Below are positions 38,756 through 47,068 of a DNA stretch of 64,000 nucleotides, one piece after another. Both the position numbers and the translations under genes were made by a program. The notes under the pieces were generated by a model. It saw only the letters and a program-made list of their open reading frames with translations. It did no database searches and had not been told where the DNA came from. This DNA is from Clostridium felsineum DSM 794 (GTDB taxonomy: Bacteria > Bacillota > Clostridia > Clostridiales > Clostridiaceae): NCBI RefSeq assembly GCF_002006355.2, contig NZ_CP096980.1, positions 62,001 to 126,000 of the forward strand. The letters are read 5' to 3'. Each line of letters begins with the position of its first letter. The first letter of the stretch is position 1.

Positions 38756-39847
38756 TTAATATTCAACAATTCTACCGTTATCGATTCTAAATACATTAAA
38801 ATCATTTTTTAAATATTTTTTTATATCTCCCATTCCTGTACAAGTTATTACCGTTTGTATTCCTTCTAATGAGTTCAATATATATTCTTGCCTACTTTCA
38901 TCTAATTCAGACAGAACATCATCAAGTAAAAGCACTGGTGTTTCACCTGAAATCTCTTTGATAATTTGAATTGAAGCAAATTTTATAGTCAAAACAGATG
39001 TCCTTTGCTGACCTTGAGACCCAAAACTCCTAGCATCTATGCCATTTATCTTTATGCTAAAATCATCTCTATGAGGTCCAATAGAAGTGTTTCCCTTTTC
39101 CATATCTCTTTTCTGGCTATCTCTGAACAAAGACAATAATTCCTCAGAAATATTTTCTTTTCCCTTAACATGAGTTAAATAAGAAAATTCAATTTCTTCA
39201 TTTCCCTTTGTTATATCTGAATGTATTAATTTTCCCCTATTGTTCAATTGCTCTAAATAGTCTATTCTGCTTTTAATCAAAGAGCTGCCGAATTCACTTA
39301 ATTGCTGATCATACACATTGATAATATCATTATTTAAAAATTTTTTATTTCTAAGTATAATATTTCGTTGTTCTAATATTTTGTTATATTGAACAAGTTT
39401 GTAATAATATCTGTGATCTAGTTTGGATATTTCCATATCTAAAAATTTTCTCCTGTAACCTGGAGATTCTTTTACAATTTTCAAATCTTCAGGTGAAAAC
39501 ATAACAACGTTAAATATTCCAAATAACTCAGATATCTTTTTTAATTTTATTGAATTAATGTTTATGCCTTTTTTTCCACCCTTGAAAATTTTTATTTCTA
39601 TTTTTTTATCAAGTGGCTTTCGTGACATGTTTAACCTTATAAATGCTTCATCCTTATCCCACTTTATAAGATCTTTATCTTTACTAGTACGATGAGACTT
39701 TCCGAGGCTGCAATAAAAAATACTTTCAAGTATGTTAGTTTTTCCCTGTGCATTATTTCCGGTTAAAATATTAACTTTTTTATTAAATTCAATCTCTATA
39801 TTATCATAATTCCTAAAATTATCTAAGTATAAATTTTTTATATACAT
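38756..39847 (-). CDS. recF: DNA recombination protein RecF
   Basis: SMC-like ABC ATPase that loads RecA at gaps with RecO and RecR. The 363 residues hold Walker A in GNNAQGKTNILES, the signature motif FGSQGQQRTSVL and Walker B LLLDDVLSELDESRQ. The length is normal. It lies in the usual place after the S4 protein gene. Confidence 0.95.
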   Translation of the reverse strand: MYIKNLYLDNFRNYDNIEIEFNKKVNILTGNNAQGKTNILESIFYCSLGKSHRTSKDKDLIKWDKDEAFIRLNMSRKPLDKKIEIKIFKGGKKGININSIKLKKISELFGIFNVVMFSPEDLKIVKESPGYRRKFLDMEISKLDHRYYYKLVQYNKILEQRNIILRNKKFLNNDIINVYDQQLSEFGSSLIKSRIDYLEQLNNRGKLIHSDITKGNEEIEFSYLTHVKGKENISEELLSLFRDSQKRDMEKGNTSIGPHRDDFSIKINGIDARSFGSQGQQRTSVLTIKFASIQIIKEISGETPVLLLDDVLSELDESRQEYILNSLEGIQTVITCTGMGDIKKYLKNDFNVFRIDNGRIVEY

Positions 39848-39892
39848 AATAACACCTATTATTATATCATAAGTATCAATTCTAAGTCTAAA

Positions 39893-40099
39893 TTATACTA
39901 TTTTATAAGTTTTACCATCAAATTCTACACTATCACCCTTATATATTTTTTTACCTCTTCTTGTTTCTACTTCTCCATTTACTTTTACATCACCGTTTAA
40001 TATATACATTTTTGCTTCAGATCCAAGGGTAACTGCACCACACCATTTGAGTAAAGAATCCAACTTTATAAATTCAGTATTAATACTTACTTCTTTCAT
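39893..40099 (-). CDS. yaaA: S4-domain RNA-binding protein YaaA
   Basis: A 68-residue S4-type RNA-binding protein (LDSLLKWCGAVTLGSEAKMY then NGEVETRRGKKIYKGDSVEF), found between dnaN and recF in many Firmicutes and linked to ribosome assembly. The start is placed at ATG 40099; GGGAGGA is 13 bases upstream, somewhat far, but the upstream TTG lies in the ribosome site. Confidence 0.88.
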   Translation of the reverse strand: MKEVSINTEFIKLDSLLKWCGAVTLGSEAKMYILNGDVKVNGEVETRRGKKIYKGDSVEFDGKTYKIV

Positions 40100-40130
40100 A
40101 ATTACTTTATTTCCTCCCAAAACACTTATT

Positions 40131-41231
40131 TTAAATTGTTGCCAACCTTACTGGCAGAATAAGGTATGTCGAATCATCATTTTCTTTATTTTTAATTATG
40201 CAAGGACTTATGCTACTTGAAAAGTTCATTACAATCTCATCTTCACTCATAATTTTAAGTACATCAATTAAATATTTTGAGTTAAATGCAATTTTTAAAG
40301 GTTGACCTTGCAAAATTATATTTATTTCTTCTCTTACGTTTCCCAATTGAGAATTGGATGTTATAATCATCACATCGTCCTCAATGTCTAATTTTATTAA
40401 ATTATTATTTCCATCCTTAGCCATAAGAGATGCTCTCTCTATACAATTTAATAATTCTTCTTTTTTAGCACTAACATTTAAGTTGTATTCCTCTGGTATT
40501 ATTGAGTTATATTTGATAAATTCACCTTCAAGTAATCTAGATATAACTTTAGTATTTCCAAGATTAAATAATATATGGTTTTCAGTAAATGTTATATTTA
40601 CTTCTCCATCATCTTCAAGTATTTTAGTAACTTCATTAAGTGTTTTTCCTGGAATTACAGAATTTATGCTAATATCATTATCTATATATTGATTTCTTAG
40701 TGCTAGTCTGTATCCATCAATTGCTACTAAATTTAATTTTTTATCTTTAATCTCAAATAAAACTCCAGTTAATATTGGTCTTGTTTCATCCTGAGCAATT
40801 GCAAAGATAGTACCTTTTATCATATTCTTCAAGGTCTTCTGATTAATTTTAAATATTGAGTTTTCATCTATTTCAGGTAAACTTGGAAAATCATCTGGAT
40901 TTAAATATACAAGTGTTAATTTAGATTTATTGCAAGTTATTTCAACACAATTATTTTCAATTGTTTGTATTTCAACTCTAGAATTAGGTAATTTTCTTAT
41001 GATTTCGCTTAATAGTCTAGCATCTAAAACAACTTTTCCTTCTTCTAAAACTTCTACATTTATTTTAGTTTCAATACTTAAATCTATATCTGAACCAATC
41101 AAAGTAAGTTCACTATTTTCTGCCTTCATGAAAATACCTTGTAATACTGGCATTGTTGATTTTCCTGTAACAGCTTTTTGAGCTGTAATTATTGCTTCTT
41201 GTAATATATTTTTTTCACATATAAATTTCAT
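40131..41231 (-). CDS. dnaN: DNA polymerase III beta clamp
   Basis: Sliding clamp of the replisome. The 366-residue protein starts MKFICEKNILQEAIITAQKA with AAGGAGG before ATG 41231; the frame remains open upstream into the origin region, but no ribosome site supports a longer protein. Three clamp domains are evident (second beginning EIDENSIFKINQKTLKNMIK; third ISAKKEEL-type sequence), ending in LPVRL, the usual clamp tail. It lies on the origin's left side after dnaA. Confidence 0.96.
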   Translation of the reverse strand: MKFICEKNILQEAIITAQKAVTGKSTMPVLQGIFMKAENSELTLIGSDIDLSIETKINVEVLEEGKVVLDARLLSEIIRKLPNSRVEIQTIENNCVEITCNKSKLTLVYLNPDDFPSLPEIDENSIFKINQKTLKNMIKGTIFAIAQDETRPILTGVLFEIKDKKLNLVAIDGYRLALRNQYIDNDISINSVIPGKTLNEVTKILEDDGEVNITFTENHILFNLGNTKVISRLLEGEFIKYNSIIPEEYNLNVSAKKEELLNCIERASLMAKDGNNNLIKLDIEDDVMIITSNSQLGNVREEINIILQGQPLKIAFNSKYLIDVLKIMSEDEIVMNFSSSISPCIIKNKENDDSTYLILPVRLATI

Positions 41232-41487
41232 TATAGTATCCTCCTTATTAACAGGTGTAAATAATAAAAAATAGATAAGGTATATAAAAAAACTAAGTAG
41301 TAATAGTAGTAGGGAGTGTGGATTTGTGAATAAGTGGATAAATCCAACAAAAATCAATGATTGCGAGAAAAAAATAACTGTGGATAAACTATTAATAATT
41401 ACTTAACGTTATCAACATTGTTAACAAGCAAAGTAAAAAATAAAAAGTATCCACAATTTATTCTAAATAAATAATAAACAACTGTTA
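41232..41487. other. oriC: oriC, dnaA-dnaN part, with DnaA boxes
   Basis: DnaA-box-like sites seen here: TGTGGATTT 41317-41325, TGTGAATAA 41325-41333, AGTGGATAA 41333-41341, a perfect TGTGGATAA 41379-41387, TTATCAACA 41409-41417, GTATCCACA 41447-41455. Three of them overlap end-to-end, and the sequence is very AT-rich, so this could be the unwinding region. Confidence 0.82.
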
Positions 41488-42828
41488 TTATTTTGGAGAG
41501 AATCTCTTTGTAATTTCATTAATAGTATATTTTAAATCATTATCTTCTTTTAAAGCTGAAGATATTTTTTCGTAAGCATGAATTACTGTGGTATGATCTC
41601 TTCCACCAAAGGCCTCACCTATTTTAGGTAAAGACATATCAGTTAATTTTCTAGATAAATACATCGCTATTTGACGTGGAAAAGCTATATTCTTGGTACG
41701 TCTAGCTGACTTAAAGTCTTCCACTCTCAAATTAAAATAACTTGATACTACATCTTGAATTAAATCTATAGTTATTTGTTTGTTTTGTTTACTAGATATA
41801 ATATCTTTAAGAGCTTCGGAAGCTAAATCAACGCTTATTTCTTTGTTAGTTAGAGATGAAAATGCAACAATTCGTATAAGGGCACCTTCAAGTTCTCTTA
41901 TATTCGATTTTATTTGAGTTGCTATGTATACCATAACATCATTAGGTATGTTTAGATGCTCTACATCTGCCTTTTTCTTAAGTATTGCTATTCTAGTTTC
42001 AAAATCAGGAGCTTGTATATCAGCTATTAATCCCCACTCAAATCTTGAACGCAACCTATCTTCTAGTGTAGGGATTTCCTTTGGTGGTCTATCACTAGAT
42101 AGGATAATTTGCTTATTGTTTTCATGTAAAGCGTTAAAAGTATGGAAAAATTCTTCTTGAGTACGTTCTTTTCCGGCAATAAATTGAACATCGTCTATTA
42201 AGAGTACATCTACATTTCTGTATTTGTTTCTAAACTCAACGTTCTTATCATCCTTTATTGAATTTATTAATTCATTTGTAAATTTTTCTGAAGAAACATA
42301 CACAACTTTAGCTCTTGGATTATTATCAAGTATGTAGTGACCTATAGCTTGCATAAGATGAGTTTTTCCAAGACCCACTCCCCCATATATAAATAATGGA
42401 TTGTAAGCTTTTGCAGGTGCTTCAGCAACAGCAAGACATGCAGCATGAGCAAATCTATTACTATTACCAATTACAAATGAATCAAATTTGTATTTTGGAT
42501 TAAGCATAGAAGAACTAGTATCAGCGTTCATATTTGCTTCATCGATTTCTGGATCTTCATCAGTTTCCAAAGCTTCCTCAGAGGAAATTAAAAATACTAT
42601 GTCATACTTTTTTGTAGTTATTATTTTCATAGAATTTATTATTAAATCTTTATATCGATTTTCAAGAATTTCCTTGGTAAATTGATTCGGAACACTAAGG
42701 CGTATACTATCTTTATCAATAGATATAGGAGTGATACTTTTTATCCAAGTGTTAAAGCTTACTTCTGTTAATTCACCTTTTATTATGTTAATGGTTTTTT
42801 GCCACAGTTCATTTAGTTGGGCAGCCAT
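41488..42828 (-). CDS. dnaA: Replication initiator DnaA
   Basis: AAA+ initiator that binds DnaA boxes and opens the origin. The 446-residue protein has an N-terminal DnaB/DnaD-interaction domain (INTWIKSITPIS region), Walker A in FIYGGVGLGKTHLMQA, Walker B in VDVLLIDDVQFIAGKE, and the C-terminal helix-turn-helix GEAFGGRDHTTVIHAYEKI (box-binding motif). Full-length. It has its boxes on both sides, within 600 bases, and TATCCTCC precedes the start on minus. Confidence 0.98.
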   Translation of the reverse strand: MAAQLNELWQKTINIIKGELTEVSFNTWIKSITPISIDKDSIRLSVPNQFTKEILENRYKDLIINSMKIITTKKYDIVFLISSEEALETDEDPEIDEANMNADTSSSMLNPKYKFDSFVIGNSNRFAHAACLAVAEAPAKAYNPLFIYGGVGLGKTHLMQAIGHYILDNNPRAKVVYVSSEKFTNELINSIKDDKNVEFRNKYRNVDVLLIDDVQFIAGKERTQEEFFHTFNALHENNKQIILSSDRPPKEIPTLEDRLRSRFEWGLIADIQAPDFETRIAILKKKADVEHLNIPNDVMVYIATQIKSNIRELEGALIRIVAFSSLTNKEISVDLASEALKDIISSKQNKQITIDLIQDVVSSYFNLRVEDFKSARRTKNIAFPRQIAMYLSRKLTDMSLPKIGEAFGGRDHTTVIHAYEKISSALKEDNDLKYTINEITKRFSPK

Positions 42829-43286
42829 AGTATATCCTCCTGTCTAAAAAATTTATTTTTACTAAAAATTATTAACAAGTTACTAACATAAATATAAACA
42901 AAAATAAGTATACATTAGATGTTTTGACATATGCACTTAAAAATATTCACATGTGCATAAAAATGTTAATGCATTATTATGAAAAATAGTTATCCACAAA
43001 TCTATAATAATAATATTAACACATAATTTGAATTGAGAAAATAATTAATAAAAACAAAAAAAATAAAAATAAAAACAAGTTATCAACAGACTTATACACA
43101 GATTGTGCATAACTTGTTTGAAAAAGAGTTATTAACAACCCATTCATAATAATAACAAAACAAAGTTGGGTATTCAAGAAATTATCCACAAAAAGTTTTT
43201 TTTATGTGAATAATTTATCAACAGAAGTAAAAAATTTAAGATATAAGTACTTAAGTTTTTGATATAATATTGGAAAATCGTTTTTC
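42829..43286. other. oriC: oriC, rpmH-dnaA part, with DnaA boxes
   Basis: A 458-base AT-rich region with no gene. DnaA-box-like sites: TGTGCATAA 42952-42960, perfect TTATCCACA 42990-42998, TTATCAACA 43080-43088, TTATACACA 43092-43100, TGTGCATAA 43104-43112, TTATTAACA 43130-43138, perfect TTATCCACA 43182-43190, TTATCAACA 43215-43223. The clustering and both orientations mark it as origin; the gene strand changes here. Confidence 0.88.
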
Positions 43287-43315
43287 TTGACATTAGCTAT
43301 ATTGAAATATATAAT
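43287..43315 (+). promoter_or_regulatory. Consensus promoter of rpmH
   Basis: TTGACA (43287-43292), 17 bases, TATAAT (43310-43315): perfect consensus about 75 bases before rpmH. Confidence 0.85.
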
Positions 43316-43390
43316 TATAAAGTAAAACTTTAATTTGGAAAAAACGTATTTCTATAAAGTAGTAAATATTATTGAAGGGGGTGCATAGAC

Positions 43391-43525
43391 ATGTTTATGA
43401 CATATCAGCCTAAAAAGAAACAAAGAAAAAAAGAGCATGGTTTTAGAAAAAGAATGAGTACTTTATCTGGAAGAAAAGTTCTTAGAAGAAGACGACTAAA
43501 AGGAAGAAAAAAATTGACAGCATAA
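43391..43525 (+). CDS. rpmH: 50S ribosomal protein L34
   Basis: A 44-residue protein, MFMTYQPKKKQRKKEHGFRK followed by RMSTLSGRKVLRRRRLKGR, the standard L34 sequence with its conserved HGFRKRM core. Start ATG 43391 with AGGGGGTG upstream, end 43525. First gene right of the origin; rnpA follows. Confidence 0.97.
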   Translation: MFMTYQPKKKQRKKEHGFRKRMSTLSGRKVLRRRRLKGRKKLTA

Positions 43526-43571
43526 GGCCGCGTTGTGTGGCCTTTTTCTGCAATTTAAGGAGCAGTTTTTT

Positions 43572-43931
43572 ATGAAGGAAAACAGAATAAGAAAAAATGC
43601 TGAATTTAGAAGAGTGTATAGAAAAGGAAAGTCTTTTTCAAATAAATTGCTGGTTTTATATATCTATAAAAACTATATACTAAAGGATAATAATAGAATC
43701 GGAATATCAGTTAGTAAAAAAGTTGGTAAGAGTGTAATTAGAAGTAGAGTAAAAAGATTAATTGGAGAAAGTTATAGATTAAATTCTAGTAATTTAAAAA
43801 AAGGTTATGATTTTGTTATTATAGCTAGAACAGCTTGCAAAGGTAAACGTTATTTAGAGGTAGAGAACTCTATAAAAAATTTGTTTTTTAAGGCAGGCTT
43901 AGTTATAGATGATGAGAAAAATATTAATTAG
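43572..43931 (+). CDS. rnpA: Ribonuclease P protein component
   Basis: Protein subunit that helps RNase P RNA cleave pre-tRNA 5' ends. 119 residues starting MKENRIRKNAEFRRVYRKGK, then NRIGISVSKKVGKSVIRSRVKRL, the RNR motif region that binds RNA. The ATG at 43572 has AGGAG upstream; the frame extends back into the spacer after rpmH without support. It overlaps yidD by 20 bases. Confidence 0.95.
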   Translation: MKENRIRKNAEFRRVYRKGKSFSNKLLVLYIYKNYILKDNNRIGISVSKKVGKSVIRSRVKRLIGESYRLNSSNLKKGYDFVIIARTACKGKRYLEVENSIKNLFFKAGLVIDDEKNIN

Positions 43932-44124
43932 ATTAATAAAGTTTTATAAAGTATATTTGTCACCTCTTAAAAGAAATGCATGTTGTAAATTCACCCCAAC
44001 TTGTTCACAGTATGCCATTGATGCTATAGAAAGATATGGAGCATTAAAGGGTGGTTTTATGGCTGTAAAAAGAATTTTAAGATGCAATCCCTTTTCAAAA
44101 GGTGGATATGACCCCGTTAAATAA
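43909..44124 (+). CDS. yidD: Membrane protein insertion efficiency factor YidD
   Basis: A 71-residue protein of the YidD family with the hallmark CKFTPTCSQYAIDAIERYGA and a C-terminal CNPFSKGGYDPVK; associates with YidC-dependent membrane insertion. Two adjacent ATGs begin it inside the end of rnpA; no clear SD, so translational coupling is likely. Confidence 0.95.
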   Translation: MMRKILIRLIKFYKVYLSPLKRNACCKFTPTCSQYAIDAIERYGALKGGFMAVKRILRCNPFSKGGYDPVK

Positions 44125-44146
44125 ATATTAGGAGGTTCTATTTTAT

Positions 44147-44917
44147 ATGTTTAAGATAACTGCCTTGAACAATCTATTTGTTCAGTTTTTTAATTCAATA
44201 AACAATTTTGTTTTTAGCATTATACCTAATAAAAATTATTCTTATGGTTTAGCAATAATACTTCTTACCATAATAATAAAGACTTTACTTATACCATTTA
44301 GTATAAAGCAAATAAAATCATCTGTGTTAATGAATGCATTACAACCGGATCTAAAAAAGCTTCAAACTAAGTATAAAAGTGATCCACAAAAAATGCAACA
44401 AGAAACTATGAAGTTGTATAAAGAGAAAAATGTTAATCCGTTTGGTGGATGTTTATTATTAATTATACAGTACCCTATATTAATTGCTTTATATTATGTG
44501 TTCTATAGTTTACATATAAAAGGCATAGGATTTTTATGGATTCATGATTTATCACAAAAAGCTACATTTAGCAATTGGACTACATGGATTTTACCTATAG
44601 TATCAGGTGCTACTACATATTTGTCAGGTATATTAACTATGCCTCCAAGTTCAGATCCTGCTCAAAGAAAACAAACAACTACTATGAATATTGGAATGTC
44701 TATTTTCTTATTATGGATGAGTTGGAACTTCAGCGCAGCACTAGTTTTATATTGGACTGTAAGTAACTTATTTCAAATGGCACAATCAAAGGTTATTATT
44801 ACTACGGTAACAGCAAGACTAAAAGCTGAAAAAAATGAAGTGGAAGAAAATAATGAACTTGCATTAGAAAATGGGGATAACAATAAAAAAGGTAAGAAAA
44901 ATAAGAAAAATAAATAG
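44147..44917 (+). CDS. yidC: Membrane protein insertase YidC/Oxa1
   Basis: A 256-residue membrane insertase of the short Gram-positive type. Helices include SYGLAIILLTIIIKTLLIPF, IQYPILIALYYVFYSLHI and FLLWMSWNFSAALVLYWTVS; the positively charged groove residue fits LIPFSIKQIKSS. The basic C-terminal tail (GDNNKKGKKNKKNK) can contact ribosomes. No N-terminal lipobox signal, unlike the B. subtilis SpoIIIJ. GGAGG precedes the ATG. Confidence 0.95.
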   Translation: MFKITALNNLFVQFFNSINNFVFSIIPNKNYSYGLAIILLTIIIKTLLIPFSIKQIKSSVLMNALQPDLKKLQTKYKSDPQKMQQETMKLYKEKNVNPFGGCLLLIIQYPILIALYYVFYSLHIKGIGFLWIHDLSQKATFSNWTTWILPIVSGATTYLSGILTMPPSSDPAQRKQTTTMNIGMSIFLLWMSWNFSAALVLYWTVSNLFQMAQSKVIITTVTARLKAEKNEVEENNELALENGDNNKKGKKNKKNK

Positions 44918-44952
44918 TTTATGTGGTTAATTTGTTTAGGGGGTAATTTAAA

Positions 44953-45582
44953 GTGAAAAGTGTTGAAACTATTGGAAAAACTGTAGATGACGCTGTTAAG
45001 AAAGCTTTAAGTGAATTAAAGGTAACAGAAGATAAGGTTGAAATTGAAGTTATTGATGAAGGTAGTAAAGGGCTTCTTAATATATTAGGAAAAAGAGAAG
45101 CTAAAGTTAAAGTTACCCTAAAAATAGACTATATAGAAGAAGTAAGAACATTTTTAAGAAAAGTTTTTCAAGATATGAATCTTGTTATTGAGATAATAAC
45201 TAAAGAAGTTGATAATAATTTATTTGTAAATCTATCAGGAAAAAATATAGGACTACTTATAGGATATAGAGGAGAAACCCTTGATTCTTTGCAATATCTT
45301 GTGAATTTAGTTGCGAATAAAAATTGTGTTGACGGAAAATATAAAAGAGTTATAGTAGATACGGAAAACTATAGAGCCAAAAGAGAAGAGACATTAAAAA
45401 GATTGGCATTTAGAATTAGTAAAAGAGTAAAAGAAGAAAATAAGGCATTTCGATTGGAACCTATGAATCCATATGAAAGAAGGATAATTCATTCAGCCTT
45501 ACAAAATGATAAATTTGTTAGAACTTATAGTGAAGGGGAAGAACCTCACCGAAGGGTTGTAATAGAGCTAAAAAAGTCCTGA
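44953..45582 (+). CDS. jag: RNA-binding protein Jag/KhpB
   Basis: A 209-residue protein with the Jag_N domain (KSVETIGKTVDDAVKKALSE), a KH domain with the loop KNIGLLIGYRGETLDSLQY, and a C-terminal R3H domain with RRIIHSALQN and HRRVVIELK. It usually pairs with KhpA in sRNA binding and cell-division control. Starts at GTG 44953 with GGGGGT upstream. A terminator follows immediately. Confidence 0.93.
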   Translation: MKSVETIGKTVDDAVKKALSELKVTEDKVEIEVIDEGSKGLLNILGKREAKVKVTLKIDYIEEVRTFLRKVFQDMNLVIEIITKEVDNNLFVNLSGKNIGLLIGYRGETLDSLQYLVNLVANKNCVDGKYKRVIVDTENYRAKREETLKRLAFRISKRVKEENKAFRLEPMNPYERRIIHSALQNDKFVRTYSEGEEPHRRVVIELKKS

Positions 45583-45585
45583 ATT

Positions 45586-45617
45586 AAAAAGAAAGCCCAT
45601 CAAAAGGCTTTCTTTTT
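45586..45617 (+). terminator. Terminator after jag
   Basis: AAAAAGAAAGCC (45586-45597), loop CATCAAAA, GGCTTTCTTTTT (45606-45617). It closes the rpmH-jag operon. Confidence 0.88.
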
Positions 45618-45634
45618 AATTTTAAGTAATTGAA

Positions 45635-45670
45635 GGGAGGATGTAGTAAGATAAAATTATATATCTTACT
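45635..45670 (+). promoter_or_regulatory. Hairpin-bridged ribosome binding site of mnmE
   Basis: GGGAGG (45635-45640), ATGT, then AGTAAGATA (45645-45653), loop of 8, TATCTTACT (45662-45670), then 9 bases to ATG 45680. Linear spacing 39; folded 13. The first ATG after the SD is followed directly by a TAG, so cannot be the start. The same layout occurs at serS1. Confidence 0.5.
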
Positions 45671-45679
45671 AATAAATAT

Positions 45680-47059
45680 ATGAAAGAATTTGATACAATA
45701 GCAGCAATATCAACGGCTGTTGGAAGTAGTGGTATTTCTATAATAAGGGTTTCAGGAAAAGAGGCTTTAAAAGTAGTAGATAAAATATTTAGAAGTAAAA
45801 ATAAAAAAAGTATTATGGATATAGAAACTTACACTATGAGATATGGAAATATTGTTGAGTTAAACAATAATGATATAATAGATGAGGTTATTGTAAGCTT
45901 CATGAAGGGTCCCAAAAGCTTTACAGGTGAAAATGTTGTTGAGGTAAATTGTCATGGAGGTATATATCCCACCAAAAGAGTGTTAGAGGAGATTATAAAA
46001 GCTGGGGCAAGACTTGCTGAACCTGGGGAATTTACCAAACGAGCATTTTTGAATGGAAGACTTGATTTAAGTCAAGCAGAGGCTGTTATGGATATTATAA
46101 ATTCAAAAACAGAATTGAGTATGAAATCGGCAGTTGCACAGTCGGAAGGTGCAATTTCCAGAGAAATAAACAAATTAAGACAAAATATACTTGAGATAAT
46201 AGCACATATAGAAGCTACAGTTGACTATCCAGAGGACGATTTAGAAGAAGTTACATCAGAGACAGTTACAAAGGATATAAATAATATTGTAAAAGAAATA
46301 GATAGACTTATTATAAGCGCAGATGAAGGAAAAATATTAAGAGAAGGTCTTAATACAGTTATTATAGGTAAACCTAATGTTGGAAAATCATCATTATTGA
46401 ATATGCTTTTAGATGAAAAAAGAGCAATAGTCACTGATATTCCCGGAACAACAAGGGATGTTATTGAAGAATATATAAGTATCGCTGGTATACCGATTAA
46501 AATAGTTGATACAGCGGGGATAAGGGAAACAGAGGACATTATTGAAAAAATTGGTGTAGAAAAGTCAAAAGAAAAAATGAAAGATGCAGATCTTATAATA
46601 TATATGATAGATTCAAGCAGAAAAATAGATAATGAAGATTTAGAGATAATTAAATTTATTAAAAATAAAAAATACATTGTGCTTATAAATAAAGTTGACT
46701 TAAATAACGAAGAAGATAGAAGTAAGTTAAAAATATTAGAAAAAGGGAATATTATAGATTTTTCAGTAAAAGAAAAAATAGGATTAGATAAACTTAAAGT
46801 TACTATAGAAAATATGTTTTCAAGTGGTAGTATAGAGCAGAGTAGTACTATGATTACAAATACAAGACATAAACAGGCACTAATAAGAGCAAAAGAACAT
46901 TGTAATGCGTCTTTAAGAGCACTCCAAGATACGTTAGCAATAGACTTAGCATCAATTGATATACGTAATGCGTGGATGGCACTTGGAGAAATAACAGGAG
47001 AAACTCTTCAAGAAGATTTAATTGATAAAATATTTAAAGATTTTTGTTTAGGAAAGTAG
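45680..47059 (+). CDS. mnmE: tRNA modification GTPase MnmE
   Basis: With MnmG adds the carboxymethylaminomethyl (or related) group to U34 of tRNAs. 459 residues: N-terminal fold-binding domain FDTIAAISTAVGSSGISIIR, helical linker, G domain with GKPNVGKSSLLNMLL, DIPGTTRD and NKVD, and the terminal CLGK motif (Cys binds substrate). The ATG at 45680 is confirmed by conserved N-terminal sequence, though its SD is 39 bases away beyond a hairpin. Confidence 0.95.
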   Translation: MKEFDTIAAISTAVGSSGISIIRVSGKEALKVVDKIFRSKNKKSIMDIETYTMRYGNIVELNNNDIIDEVIVSFMKGPKSFTGENVVEVNCHGGIYPTKRVLEEIIKAGARLAEPGEFTKRAFLNGRLDLSQAEAVMDIINSKTELSMKSAVAQSEGAISREINKLRQNILEIIAHIEATVDYPEDDLEEVTSETVTKDINNIVKEIDRLIISADEGKILREGLNTVIIGKPNVGKSSLLNMLLDEKRAIVTDIPGTTRDVIEEYISIAGIPIKIVDTAGIRETEDIIEKIGVEKSKEKMKDADLIIYMIDSSRKIDNEDLEIIKFIKNKKYIVLINKVDLNNEEDRSKLKILEKGNIIDFSVKEKIGLDKLKVTIENMFSSGSIEQSSTMITNTRHKQALIRAKEHCNASLRALQDTLAIDLASIDIRNAWMALGEITGETLQEDLIDKIFKDFCLGK

Positions 47060-47068
47060 GAAAGAATT

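Noticed and set aside
41232..41357. N-terminal extension of dnaN with a Leu-rich hydrophobic stretch
   Set aside because: It runs through DnaA boxes of the origin; AAGGAGG and family length place the start at 41231.
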